From the NCBI GenBank assembly GCA_021731085.1, contig JAKFYB010000018.1, positions 1-64,000 on the forward strand: 64,000 bases of DNA, read 5' to 3'. The notes beneath the pieces were generated by a model. The model was given only the letters and a program-made list of their open reading frames with translations. It ran no database searches and was not told the DNA's origin. The stretch comes from Dehalococcoidia bacterium (GTDB lineage Bacteria > Chloroflexota > Dehalococcoidia > DSTF01 > JACRBR01). Of this stretch, positions 8,176 through 18,300 are shown piece after piece. The position numbers and the translations under genes are program-made. The number at the start of each line of letters is the position of its first letter. Positions within the stretch are counted from its first letter, which is position 1.

Positions 8176-9277
8176 ATGCACGAGCTCCGCGACCGCCTCA
8201 CGGCCTTCCGCGATCGCATCGCCGCTGTGATGGCGCGTCTTTGACATCCCCTCACTCGAAGCCGAAGCTGTAGCCCTCGAAGCACAATCCGCGGAGCCTG
8301 ACTTCTGGAACGACCAGCAGTCCGCGCAGGACGCCATGCGCCGCCTCGCGTCCGTGCGCGCCCGCGTCCAGACCTGGCGCACCCTCGAGACCCGCGTCCG
8401 CGACGCCCTCGACCTTGTCGACCTCGCCGAAGCGGAGAGCGACGAAGCCACAGCCGCTGACATCCAGCGCGAGATCGACGAGATGGAGCAGCAGCTCGAT
8501 GACCTCGACTTCGAGATGACGCTCTCAGGCCCATACGACAGCCGCAACGCCATCATCGCCATCCACGCCGGCGCGGGCGGCACCGAGTCGCAGGACTGGG
8601 CAGAGATGCTCCTGCGCATGTTCCTCCGCTGGGCGGAAAAGCGCGGCTTCCCCACGGAAGTCGTCGACCTCATGCCAGGCGAGGAAGCCGGCATCAAGTC
8701 CGCCACGGTCGAAGTTACAGGCGAGCACGCGTATGGCTACCTCAAGTCCGAGCGCGGTGTGCATCGCCTCGTTCGCCTCTCGCCCTTCGACAGCGAGAAC
8801 CGGCGCCACACGTCGTTCGCGCTCGTCGAGGTGCTGCCCGAAGCAGGTGACGCCGCCGAAGTGAAGATCGCCCCCGACGACATCCGCGTCGATGTCTTTC
8901 GCGCTGGCGGCCACGGTGGCCAGAACGTACAGAAGAACTCGACCGCCATCCGCATCACGCACATCCCCAGCGGCATCGTCGTCACCTGCCAGAACGAGCG
9001 CTCGCAGCACCGCAACCGCGAGTCGGCGATGCGCGTGCTCGAAGCGCGCCTCATCGCGATCGAACTCCAGCGTCACGCCGAGGAGCAGGCGAAGCTCAAA
9101 GGCGAGCACGTGAGCGCCGGCTGGTCGAACCAGATTCGCAGCTACGTGCTCCACCCCTACAAGATGGTGAAGGATCACCGCACCGATGAAGAGACCAGCG
9201 ATGCCCAGTCCGTACTCGACGGCAATCTCGATCCCTTCATCAAGGCGTATCTAAAGAGTACGGTCGGCGCTGGATAG
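8176..9277 (+). CDS. prfB: Peptide chain release factor 2, with programmed +1 frameshift
   Basis: Terminates translation at UGA and UAA. Read as 8176-8241 joined to 8243-9277, about 366 residues. The first frame (MHELRDRLTAFRDRI...) stops at TGA 8242-8244 in the context CTTTGAC, the classic autoregulatory slip site; reading resumes with GAC at 8243 as DIPSLEAEAVALE. The stop-codon-recognising SPF tripeptide (RLSPFDSENRRHTSF) and the catalytic GGQ (GHGGQNVQKNSTAIR) are present. AAAGGA lies about 10 bases before the ATG. Low RF2 activity favours slipping and thus more RF2. Confidence 0.96.
8239..8245 (+). promoter_or_regulatory. prfB programmed frameshift site CTTTGAC
   Basis: CTT in the P site and TGA in the A site followed by C form the conserved slippery stop of prfB. 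Upstream GTGATGGCG is at best a weak internal Shine-Dalgarno-like element compared with the strong one in E. coli. Confidence 0.93.
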
Positions 9278-9308
9278 CATGCGATGGCGCTACGCGACCG
9301 CCGATGAT

Positions 9309-9335
9309 GTAGGGGCGGACCTATGTGTCCGCCCG
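9309..9335. repeat. Hairpin repeat TAGGGGCGGAC...GTCCGCCC
   Basis: GGGCGGAC (9313-9320) pairs perfectly with GTCCGCCC (9327-9334) around CTATGT, a common interspersed element type. It lies between the prfB stop and the peptidase start and may also terminate prfB transcription, though no T-run follows. Confidence 0.65.
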
Positions 9336-9352
9336 TTGTGAGGACAATCTCC

Positions 9353-10663
9353 GTGATCAAACGCCATTGGCCCATGGTAGCCCTCGCGTCGCTTGTCGTC
9401 GCGCTCACACTGTTCGCCTTTGCCCCGCCAGCATCCGCCCAGGACGCAATCGCCGTCACATCCGAAAACGCGATGAATGAGTTCCCAACCGGCGTCACGT
9501 TCGACGTCGAATTCCAATCGCCGTCGCCCCTGAAGGAAGCGCGCCTGCGCTACGAGCTCGCACCGGACGGCACCGGCGCATCAGCCGTGGCGGACTGCAA
9601 CGGGACGACCACGATCACGTGCTCGCACACGCTCGTCAGCGGCGCCGGCATCTACGTCATTCCCGGTGCGAACATCACCTGGCACTGGGATATCGAAGAC
9701 GAAGCCGGCAACAGCATCTCCACGGCCGAAAAGCTCTACGTCCACGAAGACACGCGCTTCACGTTTGAGACGCTCACCCGCGACAACGTCACGCTGTACT
9801 ACTACAGCGGCTCACAGGCGCAGGCAGAAGCCGTCCTCACGGCCGCTAGCGAAACGATGACGACGCTCGGCGCGCTTCTACGGACGGACGTACCGTTCCC
9901 TGTGAAGGTCTACCTCTACGAAACGGCACAGGAGATGCAGCCCGCCATCGCGCCCGGTGGGACCGGCCGCGGCGTCACCATCCTCGGCGAGGTCGTCTAC
10001 TCCGACACGGCGATGGTCTCAGCGGACGTCTCGACACTAGACATCACCCGCCACGAGATCGCGCACATCGTCACGCGCGAGGCAACAGAGGGCCCCTTCG
10101 GTATCCCGGACTGGATGAACGAGGGCATCAGCGTCTTCTCGCAGGAGAGCGGGCTATCTGGCCACGATTCTGCTCTCGAAGCCGCGATTGACAGCGACAA
10201 CGTCCTCACGATGCCCGAGCTGAACTCGTCGGCAGCGGGCGGCACCGGCGGCACCGTCGGCCTCTACTACGGACAAGCGGGCTCCATCGTCACCTATCTC
10301 GTCGAGACGTACGGAGACGAGAAGTTCGCCGACCTCATCCTCACCTTCAAGGAAGGCTCGACGAACGACAACGCCTTCGAGACCGTCTACGGCTTCGATC
10401 AGCTCGGCCTCGAGAACGAGTGGCGTGCCAGCGTCGGCCTCGAGCCGCGCACCGCATCCGTCACGGCCACTCCTCGCGCAACGGAGGAAGCCCGTGCGCC
10501 CATCACACCAACCAACAACGATGACGGCGACAACTCGTCTTCATCCGACTCGAGCGACGACGGCATGCCCGTCGTCACGATGGCCATCATCATCGCGCTG
10601 GCCGCACTTGCTCTGGCAGCGCTCATCGCACTTGCGACGATCGTCATGCGGCGCAGCGGCTAG
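9353..10663 (+). CDS. Secreted, membrane-anchored MA-family metallopeptidase
   Basis: Gluzincin-like zinc peptidase displayed outside the cell. The N-terminal signal segment ends near APPASAQD. A beta-rich domain follows, then TRHEIAHIVTRE with the HExxH zinc motif and WMNEGISVFSQ, where the Glu is the usual third ligand of the MA family. The C-terminus has a Thr/Ser/Asp-rich spacer, a membrane helix (VVTMAIIIALAALALAALIA) and basic residues. I choose the GTG at 9353 because GAGGA lies 8 bases upstream; an ATG at 9323 sits inside the hairpin repeat. Its stop overlaps the convergent methyltransferase stop by four bases. Confidence 0.85.
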   Translation: MIKRHWPMVALASLVVALTLFAFAPPASAQDAIAVTSENAMNEFPTGVTFDVEFQSPSPLKEARLRYELAPDGTGASAVADCNGTTTITCSHTLVSGAGIYVIPGANITWHWDIEDEAGNSISTAEKLYVHEDTRFTFETLTRDNVTLYYYSGSQAQAEAVLTAASETMTTLGALLRTDVPFPVKVYLYETAQEMQPAIAPGGTGRGVTILGEVVYSDTAMVSADVSTLDITRHEIAHIVTREATEGPFGIPDWMNEGISVFSQESGLSGHDSALEAAIDSDNVLTMPELNSSAAGGTGGTVGLYYGQAGSIVTYLVETYGDEKFADLILTFKEGSTNDNAFETVYGFDQLGLENEWRASVGLEPRTASVTATPRATEEARAPITPTNNDDGDNSSSSDSSDDGMPVVTMAIIIALAALALAALIALATIVMRRSG

Positions 10664-11478
10664 ACGTCGGCGACAAAGCACCCGGCAGTCTTCTCGACGC
10701 GAAACACACCTTCGACGGCGATGACATCGTCGATTAGGTCACGCATCTTCTCAAGCAACGGCGGCCGATGACTGCCATCGGCTGGCAATGGATCCACATA
10801 ATCCACGAGAAACGAAGCATAGAAACGCAGCGCGGAGTCCGCGTCGGGAAAGATAATCGCGTCCTCGCGCACTCGAACGCTCGCGGTCGGGAAGACTTCT
10901 CGAACGAGCGGCAGATGGTCGAAGGTAAAGCGGTGGACACTGCTATCGAGCTGTGGCGTTAAACCCACAAGCACACACGCCTGCGCGTGCACGTCGTGAA
11001 GTCTCTGCATATTGTCCGATGCATTCGTCGCCAGCACGACGAGGCCGCCAGGTTGCAGGACGCGCCGCATCTCGCGCAGCGCCGCTGACTGATCATGGAC
11101 GTGGTACAGCATGTGGTTCGCCATGACGCGATCGAAGCTCGCATCCCGGAGCGGGAGACATTCGGCGCTGGCGCGAGCAGCCAGTGTGGTCCAATTACCT
11201 TCGCGTGCACGTTCCAGCGCATCGCGAAGCATCGCCGGAAACAGGTCCAATGCAACTACGCTGGCGCCGCGAGCCGCCGCCGCGGCGTGATACACCCCAG
11301 GGCCGCAGCCAATATCGAGCAACCTTCGGCCACGCTCCGGGCGCACGATGTCCATCACCCACTCGACGAGTGACCCCGAAGCCTCGCTGTAAAGACGATG
11401 CGTCTCAACGCGGACAAGAAACTTTTCTGAGTCGGAGTACTGATACCGTACGTAGTCAGCGCTGTCGAAATCTGTCAC
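10660..11478 (-). CDS. Class I SAM-dependent methyltransferase
   Basis: UbiE-like small-molecule methyltransferase, 272 residues. Motif I is RRLLDIGCGPGVYHAAAAA with motif II as VVALDLFP; later FDRVMANHMLYHVHD and LREMRRVLQPGGLVVLATN complete the fold. GTG start overlaps the stop of the upstream membrane protein gene (GTGA), so it is the last gene of a three-gene translationally coupled operon with the GT-C-like protein and a CDP-alcohol phosphatidyltransferase. A lipid or prenyl acceptor would fit the context, but that is inference. Confidence 0.88.
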   Translation of the reverse strand: MTDFDSADYVRYQYSDSEKFLVRVETHRLYSEASGSLVEWVMDIVRPERGRRLLDIGCGPGVYHAAAAARGASVVALDLFPAMLRDALERAREGNWTTLAARASAECLPLRDASFDRVMANHMLYHVHDQSAALREMRRVLQPGGLVVLATNASDNMQRLHDVHAQACVLVGLTPQLDSSVHRFTFDHLPLVREVFPTASVRVREDAIIFPDADSALRFYASFLVDYVDPLPADGSHRPPLLEKMRDLIDDVIAVEGVFRVEKTAGCFVADV

Positions 11479-12995
11479 CGGTCCGTGCGACCCGCGCCCG
11501 ATCCGCCCGATGGCCCACGTCCAAGGTCAAGCGGCGTCGACCCGAACAGGGCCGGCCTGTAGTCGTAGAGGCCTGCCGTACTGCGCCCCGCGTCCAGCGT
11601 GTGGAACATGCTGTATCCCTGGCTACGGAACTCTTCGAACGCATCCCACTCCAGCAGCCACACGTAGGTCACGTCGCGATCCAGGTCGGTCGCCTTGCCC
11701 TTGTCGCTGAGCTGGCTGATCGAACTGCGGTCGACCTCAAGGATGCCGATCTCGAGGTCGTCTCGGTGGCGTACTGCGAACTGTGGATAGATGAAGCCGA
11801 GGCTCACCACACTCCGGTTCGGAATCTCCTGTGCCCACAGGTCCGCGACGAAGTCCCGCTGCAGCTCCTGCGTCTCCTGATTCGACAGGATGAGACCCTC
11901 GCCGATCGTCGCGTTCGTGAACGTCTCCATCGTGATCTCGTCGCCCGGCGACGTTAGATCAACGAATCCGGCGAGAATCACGATGGCGACGGCTCCGGTC
12001 AGCACCCATCGCTGAAAGTACTTCGCCATCACGAAGAAGCCGAAGGGGTACACGGGCAGCAGGTACGCTGCCTCATGCGGCAGGCGCAGGAACGCGAACA
12101 CACCTATCGCGATCGCGAGAATCCACACCGTCACATTCTTGTCGCGCATGAAGTCGGACGGCAGCTTTACGAGCTTTGGCAACGAGACGATGATCCCGAG
12201 CACGACAGCCATCGAACCAAACAGGCCGAGCGTATCCTTCCCCAGCAGGCGTAGCACATTGAGGTAGCCCACCTCGGAGTCGTAGAAGTTCAGAAAGTAG
12301 AACCCGTACTTCCAGGCGATCGGCGTGTACGCCACCACCGGCACGAATACCGCCCACGTCACGAAGTCGCGTATCTCGTCGCGGCGGTCATCACGGTACA
12401 GAAACACGACGAACGGAATCATCATCGCCAGCGCAGGTAGCCGACACCCCGCCGCCAGTCCGAGAAAGAGCCCCGCCCAGCCCGTGTCCTCCCTCAACAG
12501 GAAGTAGTACGCGCCCAGCACGAACGACAGCGACCACATGTAATCCATCGTCGTCATGCTGTTTATCCAGAGCAGCGGCGTGAACGCGTATGCGATCACG
12601 ACGACGGCCTTGTTCGGCAACTCCAGCCGCGCCGCGATCTTCGCGAAGAACCAAAGCCCCGCCAGCGAGATCAGCACCGTCAGTGAATTAGTCGCGATCC
12701 ACCCGCCTTTGATGACCAATGCCGAGCCCAGTTCGTGAATCGGATACCCGGGGAGCCGCGATGGATAGAACTCCTGATGATCCCACAGCCAGTATCCCGT
12801 GAGTGCGACGCGCCACGCGTCCGGGTCTGTCCCGTAGCCAATCGTCAGAAACGGAGCGCGGCTCGCGATGTACACGATGGCAAGCGCCACAAAGACGATC
12901 GGCTGTGTAAAGTCGAAATTCAGGGCGCGCACGACACCGCTCTCCCGATCTGTTGTCACGGTTGCCGTTGTTGGCGGAACGGCGGCGATCGTCAT
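11475..12995 (-). CDS. Polytopic membrane protein, GT-C glycosyltransferase-like
   Basis: 506 residues with about ten hydrophobic segments in the first 380 residues and a soluble C-terminal domain. The early loop YGTDPDAWRVALTGYWLWDHQEFYPSR follows the first helix and carries acidic residues in the position of the catalytic DxD/ExD of GT-C (PMT/ArnT-like) transferases that use polyprenyl-phosphate sugars. No exact family is recognised. ATGA overlap with the upstream CDP-alcohol phosphatidyltransferase and GTGA overlap with the downstream methyltransferase point to a joint role in envelope lipid or glycan assembly. Confidence 0.78.
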   Translation of the reverse strand: MTIAAVPPTTATVTTDRESGVVRALNFDFTQPIVFVALAIVYIASRAPFLTIGYGTDPDAWRVALTGYWLWDHQEFYPSRLPGYPIHELGSALVIKGGWIATNSLTVLISLAGLWFFAKIAARLELPNKAVVVIAYAFTPLLWINSMTTMDYMWSLSFVLGAYYFLLREDTGWAGLFLGLAAGCRLPALAMMIPFVVFLYRDDRRDEIRDFVTWAVFVPVVAYTPIAWKYGFYFLNFYDSEVGYLNVLRLLGKDTLGLFGSMAVVLGIIVSLPKLVKLPSDFMRDKNVTVWILAIAIGVFAFLRLPHEAAYLLPVYPFGFFVMAKYFQRWVLTGAVAIVILAGFVDLTSPGDEITMETFTNATIGEGLILSNQETQELQRDFVADLWAQEIPNRSVVSLGFIYPQFAVRHRDDLEIGILEVDRSSISQLSDKGKATDLDRDVTYVWLLEWDAFEEFRSQGYSMFHTLDAGRSTAGLYDYRPALFGSTPLDLGRGPSGGSGAGRTDR

Positions 12996-13636
12996 GGAGC
13001 CGGCGCCTCATCGCGTAGCTTCTGCCACACGGAGAACACGCGCTGGCACGCCGTGAACAGCGATAGCGTGGCAAGAATCCACAATGCGCCGAGCACGAGG
13101 TCATCGTGCACAATCGGCGCCAGAATAAGCGCGCCCGCGAGCAGGATCACGCGTTCTGCGCGTGTGAACAGTCCCTCGCGCAACTCAAGACCGATGCCCT
13201 CTGCCCGCGCTCGCACATAACTCACCATGATCGAGCCAACCATCGCCGCGTAGCACAACGCGATCTCCATCGTGTGGTCACCGACCTGTGTGAAATGAAA
13301 CAGCAGTCCGGCAAGCACCGCCGCCTCGGACAGCCGGTCCAGTACGGAGTCAAACACCGCACCGAACTTCGTAACCGTCCCCGTCTTGCGTGCGAGCGCC
13401 CCATCAAGCAAATCCAGCGCGCTGAAGAACAGCATCACGCTCCCGGCGGCGATGAACATGCCGCCAGCCGCCAGCGCCGCTGCCGCCACGTTCCCGGCGA
13501 AACCGAACACGGAGATCATGTTCGGCGTCACGCCCAGCTTCGCCAGCGGCCCGACGATCGGATCCGTGAAGCGCGTCGAGACTTTGTGAGGGACGATGGA
13601 GAACGAAGGCAACGGCACTCCTGGATTCGTGAGCAT
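12992..13636 (-). CDS. CDP-alcohol phosphatidyltransferase
   Basis: Membrane enzyme that transfers a phosphatidyl or similar group from a CDP-linked donor to an alcohol. The full signature D-x2-DG-x2-AR-x8-G-x3-D-x3-D is present as DLLDGALARKTGTVTKFGAV then FDSVLDR. Five to six hydrophobic helices follow. Resemblance is closest to PgsA/phosphatidylinositol-phosphate-synthase-like proteins, but the acceptor is not readable. I start at the ATG at 13636 (MLTNPGVPLP); a TTG at 13681 would add 15 residues. First gene of the coupled operon with the two genes downstream. Confidence 0.88.
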   Translation of the reverse strand: MLTNPGVPLPSFSIVPHKVSTRFTDPIVGPLAKLGVTPNMISVFGFAGNVAAAALAAGGMFIAAGSVMLFFSALDLLDGALARKTGTVTKFGAVFDSVLDRLSEAAVLAGLLFHFTQVGDHTMEIALCYAAMVGSIMVSYVRARAEGIGLELREGLFTRAERVILLAGALILAPIVHDDLVLGALWILATLSLFTACQRVFSVWQKLRDEAPAP

Positions 13637-13708
13637 CCGCACGTACGGGCGTTCCAAACCTACCCGCGACCGATCCCCCAATCAAGCAAGCGCCATCCGG
13701 TGACGGAG

Positions 13709-13727
13709 CGCGGGCTTTCAGCCCGCG
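13709..13727. repeat. Palindromic repeat, second copy of the CGCGGGCT family
   Basis: CGCGGGCT (13709-13716), loop TTC, AGCCCGCG (13720-13727). Same family as the hairpins at 5134 and 59085; located upstream of the CDP-alcohol phosphatidyltransferase gene. Confidence 0.7.
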
Positions 13728-13846
13728 TTGGGAAGTAGAGCGTGCGCTTGATGAGCAACTATGCCACACGATCTCGAACGGCGCGTCACTCGATTCGAGA
13801 ATTGAATGAGCAAATTGGGTTCTTGATTCTAGGCTCTGGATTCTGC

Positions 13847-14452
13847 TTACGAGTACCGCTCCTCCGTCCACGGGTCGCCGTGGATGTGGTAGCCGTACAT
13901 CTCCCAGAAGCCGGGCTTTTCGTCCGGCATGAAGACCATGCCCCGAACCCACTTCGGACTCTTCCAGAAGTACAGCTTCGGCACGACAAGCCGCAACGGC
14001 CATCCATGTTGTTTCTCAAGCGGCTCGTGATTGTGAGAGTGCGCGAAGATCACGTCGTCGTCGACCAGTTCCGCAAGCGGCACGTTCGTCGTGTAGCCGC
14101 CATAGCTGTGCAGCATCACGTGCTTGGCTTCCGCCTTCACACCGACGTGCGACATCAGATCGCGGATGTGCACGCCCGTCCAGTCGTTGTCGAACTTGCT
14201 CCAGTGCGTCACGCAGTGAATGTCCGAACGCAGCGTCGTCTGCGGCAGCGCTATGAACTCGTCCCATGTGAAGTGCACCTCTTCGTCGACCAACCCGACG
14301 ATCGAGAACTTCCACGTCGCAAGGTCGATATCGGGAATGCCGCCGTAGTGCAGAACCGGCCAGCCGTCGGTGAGCTTCTGCCCCGGCGGGAGCCGATCAC
14401 CGTGTTCGAGCCGATCCTTCTTCGCGCGCGTGTTGAAGATGTCGAGTGCCAT
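13847..14452 (-). CDS. Sulfite-oxidase-fold molybdopterin-dependent oxidoreductase
   Basis: About 201 residues covering just the molybdopterin-binding domain of the sulfite oxidase/MsrP superfamily. The Mo-ligand cysteine is in DIHCVTHWSKFDNDWTGV, and the cofactor-binding end is seen as HGWPLRLVVPKLYFWKSPKW followed by VRG. No Tat signal is present at the N-terminus, so it is probably cytoplasmic. The ATG at 14452 has AAGGA at a good distance; GTG at 14455 directly precedes it. Substrate unknown; related short proteins are common in Chloroflexota and Actinobacteria. Confidence 0.88.
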   Translation of the reverse strand: MALDIFNTRAKKDRLEHGDRLPPGQKLTDGWPVLHYGGIPDIDLATWKFSIVGLVDEEVHFTWDEFIALPQTTLRSDIHCVTHWSKFDNDWTGVHIRDLMSHVGVKAEAKHVMLHSYGGYTTNVPLAELVDDDVIFAHSHNHEPLEKQHGWPLRLVVPKLYFWKSPKWVRGMVFMPDEKPGFWEMYGYHIHGDPWTEERYS

Positions 14453-14534
14453 CACGAGTCCTTGCTGTTGTCATCGCCCGTTCAGGACAGTGTCTGTGAC
14501 GACTCGTCCGTTACACGCCACGCGGCAACCCGCT

Positions 14535-15128
14535 CTATCGCGCTTCGACGCAGATCAGGACAGCTTTCTTCTGCAACTCAACATCCTCAGTCGGGCACTG
14601 CTGCTCATCAGGGATGCTGTCCTCAAGCGACGAATAGAACTTCGCTGTCGATCCGTCAGATGAGTACCAGTACCCGTTCTTCACAGGGTCGCCCAGCGGA
14701 TCGAGTGGCAGTGGTGTCAAGAAGTCCTTGTACGCGCAGCCGATGTCGAGATCAACGTAGTTGCACAGTGTCTGCACCTTCCCTTCGGTGCTCGCATAGT
14801 CGCCATTCTCGGCCTTGTACTCTTCTGCCGCGCCCAGCAAGGCCAGCAGGTCCAACCGTCGCTTTGCGTCGCGCTCCGCCGGATCGCCCGGCGCAGAAGG
14901 TGCCACAGAGCCTGTAACCGTCGTTGGCCGTGGCCGCACGGTCGGCGCGCCACCGAACGGAGTTGCCGTTGGCGCCAGATATGGATACTTCTCGGCCTTC
15001 GCTTCGCCCAGATACTCGTCGTTCTTGGCCGCCCCGCCTTCCGTCAAGTCAAGCAACAGCAGGGCCAGCAGCCCCACGGCGACCACCAAGAGCGGCACGA
15101 TAACAGCCCAGTTCAGCTTGCTTTGCAC
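14535..15128 (-). CDS. Membrane-anchored pilin-like protein
   Basis: About 197 residues. One N-terminal hydrophobic helix (LNWAVIVPLLVVAVGLLALLLL) is followed by a Pro/Thr linker and a C-terminal domain resembling type II/IV pseudopilins: LLALLGAAEEYKAENGDYAS, then a TPLPLDPLGDPVKNGYWY segment. The domain holds two Cys pairs. There is no prepilin peptidase site, so it is pilin-like rather than a true pilin. The GTG at 15128 is preceded by GGAGGA. Next to, but divergent from, the cyclase gene. Confidence 0.7.
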   Translation of the reverse strand: MQSKLNWAVIVPLLVVAVGLLALLLLDLTEGGAAKNDEYLGEAKAEKYPYLAPTATPFGGAPTVRPRPTTVTGSVAPSAPGDPAERDAKRRLDLLALLGAAEEYKAENGDYASTEGKVQTLCNYVDLDIGCAYKDFLTPLPLDPLGDPVKNGYWYSSDGSTAKFYSSLEDSIPDEQQCPTEDVELQKKAVLICVEAR

Positions 15129-15343
15129 ACTTCCTCCGCAGCCTGTCAATCGCAGGCACTATATCAATCACAACGAACGGAACCGGCCGTCGGTTTCATG
15201 CAGCCGCTTGTGCCACGCCAGCAACGTCCTCGATTGTGCGTCCTGGGTAGACGCAGTGCTCGGATTTCGCCCCATGCGAGTATGATTTCTGTAGCGAACG
15301 CCTCTCCGGCATAGCGCTCGCTCGGACAGGGCACATCCAGGAA

Positions 15344-18300
15344 TTGAACCTCTCAGCCTACTTCCCGCGCATCATCAAGGAGTGGCAACAAGACACTCCG
15401 GATAAGAACGTGCGTGTCATCGAAGGCTCGCTCGTCTTCATGGACATCTCCGGCTTCACCGCAATGTCAGAACGCCTCGCGCGCAAAGGCAAGATTGGTG
15501 CCGAAGAGGTCACCGAAGTTCTGGACTCCAGCTTCACCTCGCTCCTTGAGGCCGCCTACGCAGAAGGTGGCTACCTGCTCAAGTTTGGCGGCGACGCCAT
15601 GCTCTTGCTTTTCGCCGGCGACCGCCACCCCGCACGTGCTTGTCGCGCAGCCGCCCTGATGCGCGCGAGGCTGCGAAAGGGCGGCGCGTTCAACACGTCC
15701 GCTGGCAATGTGCGCCTGCGCATGTCCGTCGGCGTACACAGTGGCGATGTGCATATGTTCCTCGTCGGCGAGTCCCATCGTGAACTCATCGTCACCGGGC
15801 CTGCCGTGACACGCGTCGTCGAGATGGAAGCGGCAGCCACCGCCGGGCAGATTCGCATCAGCGACAGTACGGCCGCCGGCCTGCCGAAATCCTGCGTCAG
15901 GGAGCTACATGATGGCGCTGGCCTCCTGACGAAGGCGCCATCTGCCTCCAGCGCGGACGAAGTCACCGCTCCACCATTGGAAGTCATGCCCGACGCGGGC
16001 AACTTTGTGCCGGTGTCCATCCGCGACCATCTCCAGGGAGGCGTCAATCCCGAGAGCGAGCACCGTCACGCTGTCGTCTGCTTCATCCACTATGAGGGCA
16101 TCGATGCTCTCATGGCGTTATCCGGCCTGGAAGCAGTCGAAGACGCGCTGAGCCGGCTTGTGACGGCCGTGCAGGCCGCCGCCGCCGAGTTCGGCCTCTG
16201 CTTTCTAGCGACAGACATCGATCGCGACGGCGGCAAGATTATTGTTACGGCTGGCGTTCCGCGTGCAACGGGCAGTGACGAAGAAGGCATGCTGCGCGCT
16301 GTTGCGCAGATCCTCGCAGCAGACCAGCCGCTCCACCTTCGCATCGGGATCAACGCTGGACCGATCTTCGCTGGAGATGTTGGCCCCGACTACCGGCGAA
16401 CATACACGGTCATGGGCGACGCGGTGAACCTTGCTGCACGCCTCATGGCGAAAGCGGAGCCGGGTCAGGCCTTAACCGTCGCCGGCGTGATGGACAGGTC
16501 TCGCACCACATTCGCTGCTCAAGCGCTCGAACCCTTCACCGTCAAGGGCAAGGCAAAGCCAGTGACCGCATTCGCTGTTGGTGAACCGCGGGGCTTGCGA
16601 ACATCCTCCGACGTGCGCCTCCCCCTTGTGGGGCGCGAATCGGAAATGCAGCTCCTCCTCGCCGCATTGCAAGCCGCCAGCAAGGGCAGTCGCGGCATCA
16701 TCGAGATCGCGGGCGACGCAGGCATCGGCAAGTCACGCCTCATCGACGAATTGAAAACGAACGCATCGCCCGTCATCTGCATCGAGACTTCCTGCGAGCC
16801 GTACGAGTCGTCCACGGCCTACTTCCCCATGCGACGCCTGATTCATACCATCCTTGGCGTGGCTTCCGGCGCCGATGCGGCGGCCGTGGCTGAACGTCTG
16901 ACAACGTGGGTCGCCGACAATGCACCAGACCTTAGCGAGTGGCTTCCTCTGCTCGCGGTGCCACTCGACGTCAATGTGTCTCCATCGCCATCCGTCGACC
17001 GTCTTGCCCCTCGTTTCCGCAGGGCCCAACTGCACCGGGTATTTGGCGACTTCCTCACCCGTGCTGCTTCTTCACCGACGATGTTCGTGTTTGAGGACAC
17101 ACAATGGATGGACGACGCCACGCGCGATCTACTCGCCGATGTGGTCGCAACCTCCGCCGAACTACCATGGCTGTTCCTCGCAACGCGGCGTACCGAAACC
17201 CCGCCCGTATTCGCGGGGTTCGAAGATGTGTCGGTCGCGATTGCACTCGAGCCACTGTCCCAGGAAGCGTCCGAGGAGTTGGCGATAGCAGCCCTCGGAG
17301 ATCACGCGATGGCGCGACACACGATGTCCGTGTTGACCGATCGCGCTGGTGGAAATCCATTCTTTTTGACCGAGATGGCCGTCGCGATGGCATCGCAGAG
17401 AGAAGGCGATGCCCTCCCTGAAAGTGTGGAGGCGCTGCTCGCAGCACAGGTTGATCGCTTGACCGGCGTCGAGCGCCGCGTCCTGCGCTATGCATCCGTC
17501 GTCGGCCCAACGTTCAACACCCGCCTGCTCGAGGAGAGTCTCGGCGAAATGCTGGAGGGCTCAGCCGAAGAGGCCTGCCGCGGACTCTCCGAGTTCCTCA
17601 TCCCGATGGGTACAGACGCATATCGTTTTCGCCACACCCTGGTGAGGGAAACTGCATACAGCGGCCTCCCTTTTCGCCTACGCCAACAACTCCATGAGCG
17701 ACTGGCGCTGAGCATAGAACAACGTCACCGACGACGTGTTGAGGCACGGGCGGAGCTTCTTTCGCTGCACTTTCACAACGCGCGCAGATACGACAAGTCG
17801 TTGCACTACTCCCGTATCGCCGGCGATCGCTCCAAGTCCAAATCAGCAAACGTCGAAGCCGCCGCCTTCTACAAGCGTGCACTGGAAGCATCGAGCCGCG
17901 TCCCGGACGTCTCTGCTGATGACCAAGCCGTGCTCTATGACTCGTTAGGCGACGTGTGCGAGCTCTCCGCCATGTACGAGGACGCCTCGCGTGCCTTTGC
18001 GCAGGCTCGCCGACATCAACACGGCCTGGCCGAACGATGCCGCCTTCTCCGGAAGGAGGGAGTCGTTCGCGAGCGCCTTGGTCAGTATGGGCACGCCCTT
18101 CGCTGGTATAGCCGCGGGTTGCGCTACGAAGATGCGGCTGACCCGCATGACATCAACCAGCTCCAGCTTGCGTATGCGGGCGTGAGGTTCCGCCAGGGCA
18201 AGTACGCCGAATGCGCCCGCTGGTGCCGTGAAGTTGTCCCCAAGGCACAAGCCGCTGGCGACCGCAAAAGCCTCGCTCACGCGTACTACCTGTTGGATCA

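Noticed and set aside
8242-8244. Nonsense mutation in prfB
   Set aside because: The TGA is in the conserved CTTTGAC slip context and the +1 frame continues the protein.
13742-14917. A 391-codon plus-strand frame across two minus-strand genes
   Set aside because: It is antisense to the sulfite-oxidase-fold and pilin-like genes and has shadow composition.
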